A stretch of DNA of 64,000 nt from Chitinolyticbacter albus (GTDB lineage Bacteria > Pseudomonadota > Gammaproteobacteria > Burkholderiales > Chitinibacteraceae). Where the stretch lies: positions 27,789 through 91,788 of the forward strand of contig NZ_JANBVF010000027.1 of NCBI RefSeq assembly GCF_024437655.1, given 5' to 3'. Under the pieces are notes generated by a model. That model had not been told where the DNA came from and did not search any database. It worked only from the letters and a program-made list of their open reading frames with translations. Position numbers and translations under genes: made by a program. This document shows, in pieces, positions 52,274 to 59,782 of the stretch; position 1 is the stretch's first letter, and each line of letters starts with the position of its first letter.

Positions 52274-54307
52274 ATGAGTACGCGCTTTACCCCCAAACCG
52301 CTCGCCCTGGCCTGCGCCGTGGCACTGGCCGGTGTGGCCCACGCCGATGGATCCACGCTCGATACCGTGGTCGTTACCGCGTCCGCCTACGAGCAGCAGA
52401 TCAAGGAGGCGCCGGCTTCCATCTCGGTCATCAGCCGCGAGCAACTGGAAAGCCAGCCTTTTACCAACCTCGAGGATGCCGTGCGGCATATCGAGGGCGT
52501 GAGCATCGTCGGCTCCGATCCATCCGATACCGATATCTCGGTCCGCGGCATGCCGGGTGAATACACGCTGATCCTGGTTGACGGCAAGCGCCAGAACACG
52601 CGCGAAACGATGAATCGCAGCACGGGCGGGGTTCAGGCCAGCCAGATTCCGCCGCTGGAGGCGATCGAGCGCATCGAGGTGGTGCGTGGCCCAATGTCGT
52701 CGCTGTATGGTTCGGATGCGATGGGCGGCGTGATCAACATCATCACTCGCAAGGTCGGCCAGCAATGGAGCGGCGCGGTGAACCTGGGCGGCATCGTTCA
52801 GGAAGACGGCGACTACGGCGATACCCGCCAGGGCGACTTCTGGGTCGGTGGCCCGCTCGCCACCAATCTGTTGGGCCTGCAGGTCTACGGCAATTACAGC
52901 GACCGCGATGAAGATGAAATCAACTACCCGAACGACACCAACTGGAGCACGCCGGGTACGCGTGACAAGAACCTCAACGCCAAGCTGACCATCACGCCCA
53001 CCGACAACCAGGACATCACGTTGGAAGTGGGCAAGAACACGCTCACCTACGAGCGAGAGCCCGGCAAATCCTGGCATCCGGACAATGGTCGCGAGAAGGA
53101 TGAGCACGAGCGCAGCAACTGGGCGATCACGCACAATGGTCGCTGGGGTTTTGGCAACAGCACCGTCGCGTTCTACCAAGAGACGGGCAAGCAGACCAAC
53201 TGGGTCGATGGTGAAGAAGGGCTCGACAGCCCGATGATCAGGAACACCACGCTCGACGGCCTCGTCACGCTGCCGTTCAGCAACAACGTGCTCAAGCTGG
53301 GCACCCAGTTCCGCAATGCCAAGCTCTCCGGGCTTGCCGGTGATTCGCGCCCGGCCGCCGTTCCGGACGACGAATTGACCAACAAGACCTGGTCGCTGTT
53401 CGTCGAAGATGAATTCTTCGTCACTGACCGCTTCTCGCTCACTGCCGGCGTGCGCATGGACGACGACGAGCGCTATGACGTCCAGTGGTCGCCACGGCTT
53501 TACGGCGTGTACAAGCTCAGCGAGGTCTGGACGCTGCGCGGGGGCGTCGCCCGCGGCTTCAAGGCGCCGACGCTGCGCCAGACCACCGAGAGCTATTGCA
53601 TGACCACGGGCGGTGGCACGCAAAAACGCGGCATGCTGTGCGGCAATGATGATCTCGAGGCGGAAACCAGCACCACCGAGGAAATTGGCGTGCGCTACGA
53701 CGCGGCGAACGGGACCTCGTTCAGCGCCACGCTGTTCAACAACGATTTCAAGAACAAGGTGGTCAGCTACGATACCGGCGTGCCGTTCAACGGCATGCTG
53801 TCGACCTACGTTTACGACAACGTGGCCAAGGTCAACATCCGTGGCCTTGAGCTCGCCGGCAACTGGCCAGTGGCCCAGGACTGGGTGCTGTCGGGCAATT
53901 ACACCTACACCAAGTCCGAGCGCAAGGACACCACCGAGCCGGCATTCGACGGCAGCTCGCTCAAGGGTTATCCGCTCGACAAGACGCCTGAGCACATGGC
54001 CAACCTGCGCGTCGATTGGACTCCGCTGGAGCGGCTTTCCACCTACGCGCGGGCCAACTACCTCGGCAGCCAGCAATGGGCGGCATTCCGCAACGGCGCC
54101 AACGCGGTGCGCGAACGCGAGGCTTCGACCACGTTCGATCTCGGTGCCACCTACGTGATCAACAAGATGTTCTCGGTGAACGCGGCCGTGCTCAATCTCA
54201 GCGACGAGATCGTGCCGGTCGACGACCGTGAGCGCGACGAACTGACGGGCAACTGGATGGTCGACGAAGGTCGTCGCTACTGGCTCAACGTCAAGGCGCA
54301 GTTCTGA
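52274..54307 (+). CDS. TonB-dependent siderophore receptor (FepA/CirA-like)
   Basis: The 677-residue outer-membrane receptor has a signal peptide ending VAHA, a TonB box DTVVVTAS, a plug domain (about residues 45-150, with DISVRGMPGEYTLILVDGKRQ and RGPMSSLYGSDAMGGVINII) and a 22-strand barrel ending in Phe. Two cysteines in the YCMTTGGG..MLCGNDD extracellular loop are typical of FepA/CirA-type receptors. With the downstream ABC importer it forms a full ferric-siderophore uptake path. The ligand is not deducible. Confidence 0.95.
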   Translation: MSTRFTPKPLALACAVALAGVAHADGSTLDTVVVTASAYEQQIKEAPASISVISREQLESQPFTNLEDAVRHIEGVSIVGSDPSDTDISVRGMPGEYTLILVDGKRQNTRETMNRSTGGVQASQIPPLEAIERIEVVRGPMSSLYGSDAMGGVINIITRKVGQQWSGAVNLGGIVQEDGDYGDTRQGDFWVGGPLATNLLGLQVYGNYSDRDEDEINYPNDTNWSTPGTRDKNLNAKLTITPTDNQDITLEVGKNTLTYEREPGKSWHPDNGREKDEHERSNWAITHNGRWGFGNSTVAFYQETGKQTNWVDGEEGLDSPMIRNTTLDGLVTLPFSNNVLKLGTQFRNAKLSGLAGDSRPAAVPDDELTNKTWSLFVEDEFFVTDRFSLTAGVRMDDDERYDVQWSPRLYGVYKLSEVWTLRGGVARGFKAPTLRQTTESYCMTTGGGTQKRGMLCGNDDLEAETSTTEEIGVRYDAANGTSFSATLFNNDFKNKVVSYDTGVPFNGMLSTYVYDNVAKVNIRGLELAGNWPVAQDWVLSGNYTYTKSERKDTTEPAFDGSSLKGYPLDKTPEHMANLRVDWTPLERLSTYARANYLGSQQWAAFRNGANAVREREASTTFDLGATYVINKMFSVNAAVLNLSDEIVPVDDRERDELTGNWMVDEGRRYWLNVKAQF

Positions 54308-54438
54308 TCGTTGCTCGCTGGAGCCCGCCATGCCGGCCGGCGGCGGCAGGGCGGGCTCAGGCTCGCCCTGTCGCTACATGGCTCGCACCATGCGAGCGGC
54401 TTTATCGTCACGTTACCCACATCCCGCTCAGGAGCACC

Positions 54439-54720
54439 ATGCGTTCGATCGCTCATATCACCACGCCCGATGCCACCAAGTTTCTGTTCAAACTGTGCAA
54501 GCATTTCGCCAAGAAAATACCGGTCGAATTCGACGAGACGCGCGGCCGTGCCGAGTTCCCGTTCGGCGTTTGCGAGCTGGCCGCCACCGCAACGACGCTG
54601 ACCTTTGCCTGTGAAGCCTCCGCTGCCACGCTGGCGCAAATGCAGTCGGTACTGGAACAGCATCTGGCCTTGATGACGCGGCGCGATCCGCTGCCCGTCG
54701 TTTGGACCGCGCTCGATTGA
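54439..54720 (+). CDS. DUF2218 protein
   Basis: The 93-residue protein matches DUF2218 (MRSIAHITTPDATKFLFKLCKHFAKKIPVEFDETRGRAEFPFG in outline). These small proteins often lie next to siderophore-uptake genes; the function is unknown. It is 131 bp after the receptor and 19 bp before the binding-protein gene. Confidence 0.85.
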   Translation: MRSIAHITTPDATKFLFKLCKHFAKKIPVEFDETRGRAEFPFGVCELAATATTLTFACEASAATLAQMQSVLEQHLALMTRRDPLPVVWTALD

Positions 54721-54739
54721 TCCTGTAAGGAGGGCCGCT

Positions 54740-55705
54740 ATGCCCACACGCCTGTTCATTCCTGCCCTGATCGCCGTTGTGCTAGCGCTATCCGCCTGCT
54801 CGAACAGCGGGGCCGAGACCGCGTCGGCCGCTGCCGTCGCCCCCGCCGCCACGCGCAGCATCGTCGATGCCGCCGGCCAGACCGTGCGCGTTCCGGCCCG
54901 AGCGCAGCGCGTGATCGTGTTGTCCGAAATCGATCTTGATGCGGCGCTGGCGCTTGGGGTGAAACCGGTCGGCGCAACCAACGGCCGGGGCCAGGGCGGC
55001 GTGCCGTCGTATCTGGCTGGCGCCGCTGCCGGGGTCGCGAGCGTGGGCAGCTTCGGCCAGCCCAGCCTCGATCGCATCCTGGCGCTGCAACCCGATCTGA
55101 TCCTGGCCGGGGGCAACGCCGATCCACAGCTGCTGGCCCAGCTGGCACATATCGCGCCGACCGTGGTCAGCTTCAAGGTGGGCGAATCGTGGCGCGACAG
55201 CTTTGCCCGCATGGCCGAGGTGCTGGGGCGCGGCGATGCCGCCCGGACTTTCTTCGCCGAGTACGATGCCGCAGCCAAGCAGCTGGCAGTCGATCTGCAG
55301 GGCAACGCCGGTGCGACCGTGAGCATCGTGCGCTGGACGGCGCAGGGTCCGGTCTACATGCTGGGCGATGCCTTCGCCGGCCGCGTGCTGGCCGACGTCG
55401 GCTTTGCCCGCCCCAAGCCGCAGCAGGCGTCGGGCGCGGGGCACTCGTCGCCGATGTCGCGCGAAGCGCTGTCGCAGATCGACGCGGACTGGATATTCCT
55501 CGGCGCGTTCAAGACCGGCACCAAGGCCGATCCGGCCGGGTTCGCCAGGCTGTTGCAGGAACCGGAATTCAAGGAGTTGGCCGCCGCGCGCGCCGGGCAC
55601 GTGCGCGAAGTCGATGCCGCGCTGTGGACCAGCGTCGGCGGCCCGCTGGCGGCGCGTCAGCTGCTGGTCGACGTGCGTGCCGCGATGCTGGGCCAGCCGT
55701 CCTGA
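54740..55705 (+). CDS. Ferric-siderophore ABC transporter binding lipoprotein (FecB/FepB-like)
   Basis: The 321-residue protein has a lipobox (LALSAC, Cys20) and a class III periplasmic-binding fold with RVIVLSEIDLDAALALGVKPVGA, ILALQPDLILAGGNAD and a C-terminal WTSVGGPLAARQLLVDV. AAGGAGG precedes ATG 54740. The stop overlaps the next start (TGATG). Confidence 0.92.
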   Translation: MPTRLFIPALIAVVLALSACSNSGAETASAAAVAPAATRSIVDAAGQTVRVPARAQRVIVLSEIDLDAALALGVKPVGATNGRGQGGVPSYLAGAAAGVASVGSFGQPSLDRILALQPDLILAGGNADPQLLAQLAHIAPTVVSFKVGESWRDSFARMAEVLGRGDAARTFFAEYDAAAKQLAVDLQGNAGATVSIVRWTAQGPVYMLGDAFAGRVLADVGFARPKPQQASGAGHSSPMSREALSQIDADWIFLGAFKTGTKADPAGFARLLQEPEFKELAAARAGHVREVDAALWTSVGGPLAARQLLVDVRAAMLGQPS

Positions 55706-56718
55706 TGCCACCGCCGCGTTACCGCTGGCCAGCCCTGCTCGCCGTGTTGCTGGCGCTGTCCGCGCTGTCGCTGGCGGCCGGTGCCGGCCGCGTCGGTCTC
55801 GCCGAAAGCTGGGCCTGGCTGCTTGGGCAGCGCGACGACGCACACGTCGTCATGGTTATTGAACACCTGCGCCTGCCGCGGCTGATCGCGGCACTGGCCG
55901 TTGGCGGAGCGCTGGGTTGTGCCGGCGTGCTGCTGCAGACGGTGACGCGCAACCCGCTGGCCGAGCCGGGCCTCCTGGGCGTGAACAGCGGCGCCGCCTT
56001 TGCCGTGGCGCTCGGCTTCACGCTCCTGGGCACGCTCAGCCTCGCGGGGCAGATGGCGTGGGCGCTGGCGGGGGCCCTCGTTGGCGCCGCCCTCGTGCTG
56101 CTGCTGGCGCGCGCCGGCGAGACGGAGTCGTCGCCGTTGCGATTGATCCTGGCCGGCATCGCGCTCACCGCGACCTGTCATGGCCTGATGGCCTGGCTGT
56201 TGATGTCGCGGCAGGAGAGCCTGGATCAGTTCCGCTTCTGGTCCATGGGCTCGCTGGCGCGACTGACGCCCGAGCTCTTGTGGGCCGGCATGCCGCTGCT
56301 GGTGGCCGGTTTTGCCGGATGTATGCTGCTGCTGCGGCCGCTGTCCATGCTGACGCTGGGTGATGAGCAGGCGCGCGGCCTGGGTGCGCGGCCCGATCGC
56401 ATCCGCATGCTGGCCATGGTCTGCGTGGCGCTGCTGGCTGGCGCTGCCGTTGCGCTGGTGGGGCCGATCGCCTTTCTCGGCCTCGTGGCACCCTACTTCG
56501 CGCGTGGCCTTGGCGCCATCGCAGTGCCGTCGCAACTGGCTAGCTCGGCGTTGTTCGGCGCCGCGCTGTTGCTCGCCGCCGACATCGCTGCCCGCCTGAT
56601 CGTCTCGCCCTTCGAGGCCCCGGCGAGCGCGGTGATCGCATTGCTCGGCGCACCGTTGGTCATCGTCATGGTGCGGCGCGATGCCTTGCTGTCGCTGACG
56701 CGCACGGGGGCCGAATGA
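55705..56718 (+). CDS. FecCD-family siderophore ABC permease 1
   Basis: The 337-residue permease has about nine to ten helices and family motifs LRLPRLIAALAVGGALGCAGVLLQTVTRNPLAEPGLLGVNSGAAF (in outline) and LVGPIAFLGLVAPYFARGL. ATG 55705 overlaps the binding-protein stop; a frame opening at 55189 inside the previous gene is rejected. Confidence 0.94.
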   Translation: MPPPRYRWPALLAVLLALSALSLAAGAGRVGLAESWAWLLGQRDDAHVVMVIEHLRLPRLIAALAVGGALGCAGVLLQTVTRNPLAEPGLLGVNSGAAFAVALGFTLLGTLSLAGQMAWALAGALVGAALVLLLARAGETESSPLRLILAGIALTATCHGLMAWLLMSRQESLDQFRFWSMGSLARLTPELLWAGMPLLVAGFAGCMLLLRPLSMLTLGDEQARGLGARPDRIRMLAMVCVALLAGAAVALVGPIAFLGLVAPYFARGLGAIAVPSQLASSALFGAALLLAADIAARLIVSPFEAPASAVIALLGAPLVIVMVRRDALLSLTRTGAE

Positions 56719-57749
56719 TGGGCTCCCGCTACTGGGTCTGGCGCGGCGCCGGCTATTCCTTGCGTGCCAGCCGGCGACAGCTCGCGGTGAATTTCGCCAG
56801 CCTGATCCTGTTGCTCGGGCTGGCGCTGTTCGCGCTGGGCTGGGGCGACGTCAAGCTCGCTCCGGATAGGGTCTGGGTCGCGCTCACGGGCGATGCGCCA
56901 GGCTGGCAGGGTTTTTTGCTGCGCGAGATCCGTCTGCCACGCGTGTTGGCGGCGCTGGTGGTCGGTGCCGCTCTGGGGCTGTCGGGGTTGTTGTTGCAGA
57001 CGCTGGCGCGCAACCGCTTGGCGAGCCCGGACATGATCGGCCTCAACGATGGCGCGACGCTGGCCATGGCACTGACGCTGCTGTGGAGCCCGGCAGGCTT
57101 GCTCGGGCCGTGGTGGATGGCGCTGTGCGGTGCCCTCGTGACCACGCTGGTGATTCTCGCGGCAGCTGGCGGCATGGGCTCGCAGGGATATCGCGTGATC
57201 GTGGCCGGCATCGCCATCGCCAGCCTCTTCAAGGCCGGCTTCGAGCTGGTGCTGGCGACGCTGCCGGTGATGCACAGCAGCGGCATTTACGTGTTCAGCA
57301 TCGGCAGCCTGGTGGGGCGGGGTTATCCGGTGCTGTGGCCGGCGCTGGCGGGGTTGGGCGTGCTGGTCCTGATTCTGCTGCCGCTGGCGCGCGGGCTTGG
57401 CATGCTGGGCCTGTCGGACGACATGGCACAGGGGCTGGGGGTGGGTCTGTCACGCATGCAACTGGCCGCGCTGCTGGTCGCGGCAGCGCTTGCCGGGCTC
57501 GCAGTCAGCGTGGCGGGACCGGTGGGCTTTGTCGCCATCGTCGCCCCCATCGTCGCCCGGCGGCTGGCGGGGCCGGGTTGCGTGCCGTTGTGCTCGGCCG
57601 CGAGCCTGGGCGCTTTCATCGTGCTGCTGGCCGACACATTGGGCCGCAGCGTCGCCGCACCAGCCGAGGTGCCGGCAGGCGTGGTCACCGGCGTGCTCGG
57701 TGGGCCGTTCCTGCTGTGGGTGTTGTTGGCGGGCAAGGGAAGAGCATGA
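56715..57749 (+). CDS. FecCD-family siderophore ABC permease 2
   Basis: The 344-residue permease is the partner of the previous one and shows LRLP-type RLPRVLAALVVGAALGLSG, ARNRLASPDMIGLNDGA and AGPVGFVAIVAPIVARRLAG. It overlaps permease 1 by four bases at its start and the ATPase gene by four at its end. Confidence 0.94.
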   Translation: MMGSRYWVWRGAGYSLRASRRQLAVNFASLILLLGLALFALGWGDVKLAPDRVWVALTGDAPGWQGFLLREIRLPRVLAALVVGAALGLSGLLLQTLARNRLASPDMIGLNDGATLAMALTLLWSPAGLLGPWWMALCGALVTTLVILAAAGGMGSQGYRVIVAGIAIASLFKAGFELVLATLPVMHSSGIYVFSIGSLVGRGYPVLWPALAGLGVLVLILLPLARGLGMLGLSDDMAQGLGVGLSRMQLAALLVAAALAGLAVSVAGPVGFVAIVAPIVARRLAGPGCVPLCSAASLGAFIVLLADTLGRSVAAPAEVPAGVVTGVLGGPFLLWVLLAGKGRA

Positions 57750-58519
57750 ATATCACCGTTGAACAGCTGAGGGCCGACTACCGCGAGCGCGCGGTGCTGG
57801 CCGACCTGTCGTTTTCCATCGCCAGCGGCGAGGTCCTTGCCATCGTCGGCGCCAATGGCTGCGGCAAGTCCACGCTGCTGCGTGCCATGGCGCGGCTGCA
57901 TCGGCCCGCGGCCGGCACCGTGCGGGTCGATGGCGTGGACGTCTGGCAACTGAAGCCGGCGGAGGCCGCACGCCGCATCGGTTTGCTGCCGCAATTTCCG
58001 CAGGCTCCCGCCGGCATCAGCGTCGAAGCGCTGATCGCCTTTGGCCGCTATCCGTATCAAGGGCTGTTCCGCCAGTGGAGCCGCGCCGACGAAGCCGCGG
58101 TGCATGAGGCGCTGATCGAAACCGATCTGGTCGAGTTGGCGCAGCGCCCGCTCGATAGGCTCTCGGGAGGCCAGCGCCAGCGCGCGTGGCTGGCCATGGT
58201 GCTGGCCCAGGCCACCCCCGTCCTGATGCTGGACGAGCCGACCAGCATGCTGGATCTGGGCCACCAGGTGGAGGTGTTGTCGCTGGTGCGCCGGCTCGCC
58301 GCGGGCGGGCGCACCGTGGTGATGGTGCTGCACGATCTGGCCGCCGCCGCGCGCTACGCCGATACACTGGTCGCGATCCACGACGGCCGCGTACTGGCAC
58401 ACGGCGCGCCGCGCGACGTAGTGACCCCGGGCCTGATCCGCACCTTGTACGGTATCGACGCACATGTGATCCCTGCGCCGGACGACGGCGCGCCGGTGGT
58501 GGTGCCGATGGTGAGCTGA
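57746..58519 (+). CDS. Siderophore ABC transporter ATPase (FepC/FecE-like)
   Basis: The 257-residue ATPase has Walker A GANGCGKST, the family-typical FGRYPYQGLF, signature LSGGQRQRAWLAMVLAQ, Walker B VLMLDEPTSMLDLGHQVEVL and switch His in VLHDLAAAARYAD. ATG 57746 overlaps permease 2. It completes the receptor-to-cytoplasm uptake pathway. Confidence 0.96.
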   Translation: MNITVEQLRADYRERAVLADLSFSIASGEVLAIVGANGCGKSTLLRAMARLHRPAAGTVRVDGVDVWQLKPAEAARRIGLLPQFPQAPAGISVEALIAFGRYPYQGLFRQWSRADEAAVHEALIETDLVELAQRPLDRLSGGQRQRAWLAMVLAQATPVLMLDEPTSMLDLGHQVEVLSLVRRLAAGGRTVVMVLHDLAAAARYADTLVAIHDGRVLAHGAPRDVVTPGLIRTLYGIDAHVIPAPDDGAPVVVPMVS

Positions 58520-58544
58520 AAACGATGTGTTTCAACGGCTTATG

Positions 58545-58567
58545 AAAAAGCCCGCATTGCGGGCTTT
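58545..58567. terminator. Bidirectional terminator after the siderophore ABC genes
   Basis: AAAGCCCGC (58547-58555), loop ATT, GCGGGCTTT (58559-58567), with an A5 tract on its left. It is strongest for the minus-strand PEP-CTERM gene (U5 tail). Confidence 0.85.
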
Positions 58568-58587
58568 GGTCAACCAGGCTGGTTGTT

Positions 58588-59337
58588 TCAGTGCTGGCGC
58601 TTGCGACGGCGTGCTACCACCAGTCCGATTAAACCCAATCCCATCAAGGCATACGTCTCCGGCTCTGGTACGGGGGCTATTTGCATAGTCACACCAAAGC
58701 TATTCAGTGAGTATTGGACAAATGAATCTGGGTGGCTCGAATTGCCCATATAACCACTCGCCGAGGCTGAGAGGTACAAATCCAGTGGGCCATTGACCGA
58801 TTCGTCTAAAGTGAAGGGATTGGAAAAGCTAGGCTTCGGTTCGATTTGAACCGCATGAGCTGCACCGTCAGGCAGAGAGTTATTAAGAGTGCCCCATTGT
58901 TGGGCCGCAAAGCTGCCATACGAAGCGCCTGGGATCGTGCGCGCAGCGCTCGTGCCTGAGAGGTTGCCGTAAATTGGGTAAAACCCGACTACTTGGCCGT
59001 ATGCGACGAAATCCAGTTGGGCATTGAATCCCGTTATTTTTTTTCCCGCCTTTGCAAACACTTGGATTGGATTTTGCGGCGGAGTGGATGCGTAAAAGGA
59101 TCCACTATGAGTCCCTTCGCCCTGAAGGTTGACGGTATGGATTGCCTCACCATCAGTAGCGGTAAACAATAGAGTATTGTTTTCTACTGTCGGGGTAATT
59201 CCATAGGTACTTAGCCATGGCGCATCTGCATCGATTCGATAAATGACGTCTACACCCGAGAGCTCTATGTAGGCTGCTTGAGCCGGGAGCGACGTCACGG
59301 CCGAAAGCACAGCAACTGCTGTTGCATATTTGAACAT
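58588..59337 (-). CDS. PEP-CTERM sorting-domain exported protein
   Basis: The 249-residue protein has a signal peptide (MFKYATAVAVLSAVTSLPAQA), a beta-rich body without recognised domain and a C-terminal sorting signal: VPEPETYALMGLG, a hydrophobic helix and RRRKRQ. PEP-CTERM proteins are processed by exosortase and belong to exopolysaccharide-associated surface systems. No exosortase is in the window. AAGGA precedes ATG 59337. The gene is visibly richer in A+T than its neighbours, suggesting transfer or relaxed composition. Confidence 0.9.
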   Translation of the reverse strand: MFKYATAVAVLSAVTSLPAQAAYIELSGVDVIYRIDADAPWLSTYGITPTVENNTLLFTATDGEAIHTVNLQGEGTHSGSFYASTPPQNPIQVFAKAGKKITGFNAQLDFVAYGQVVGFYPIYGNLSGTSAARTIPGASYGSFAAQQWGTLNNSLPDGAAHAVQIEPKPSFSNPFTLDESVNGPLDLYLSASASGYMGNSSHPDSFVQYSLNSFGVTMQIAPVPEPETYALMGLGLIGLVVARRRKRQH

Positions 59338-59477
59338 TATTATTTCCTTGAATTGGGGCCGATTGTATCGGTGCGAGAATATCAGATGTCGACGTCATGG
59401 TGGGTGTCGCAAGTTATGACGATCTTCAATCCAATCACAAAAACCAAGGTCAGCATTAAGCCACTCGCCCTAGAAGC

Positions 59478-59642
59478 TCAGCGCTCGTCGTCGAGATCGA
59501 ACAGCTCTTCGGCTTCGTCGTAGAGACGGGCGGCAGCAGGGGGCGGGGCAAGTTCGCGGATGCGGTTGAGCCGGTGCTGCAGCCAGGCGCAGGTGCCCGG
59601 GGCCAAGTGCGGGGCGGTGAATGGGGCGAAATCGTGATTCAT
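59478..59642 (-). CDS. Small hypothetical protein of 54 residues
   Basis: A 54-residue frame starts at ATG 59642 with GAGG five bases upstream. It begins MNHDFAPFTAPHLAPG and ends ELFDLDDER: a proline/alanine-rich helical peptide with an acidic tail. Third-codon positions are strongly G/C like the surrounding genes, which supports coding. No family was recognised. It lies between the PEP-CTERM gene and the glucanase terminator, on the same strand as both. Confidence 0.5.
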   Translation of the reverse strand: MNHDFAPFTAPHLAPGTCAWLQHRLNRIRELAPPPAAARLYDEAEELFDLDDER

Positions 59643-59734
59643 GCGGGCCTCGAAATTCAGAGGCGCAGTGTGCCCGAGCGATGTGACAGCCAGATATCAG
59701 TGCATCACCGCTCGCGTTGTCAGCGTCGACCTAC

Positions 59735-59766
59735 AAAAAACAAGCCCGCCAGGACGGCGGGCTTGT
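59735..59766 (-). terminator. Intrinsic terminator of the GH64 glucanase gene
   Basis: Read on the minus strand: an 11-bp stem (59766-59756 with 59750-59740), 5-base loop, then a T-rich tail (59741-59735). It lies just after the GH64 stop. Confidence 0.88.
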
Positions 59767-59782
59767 GTACTCAGGCCAGGGT

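Noticed and set aside
52265..54331. Minus-strand frame of 688 codons
   Set aside because: Antisense to the TonB-dependent receptor.
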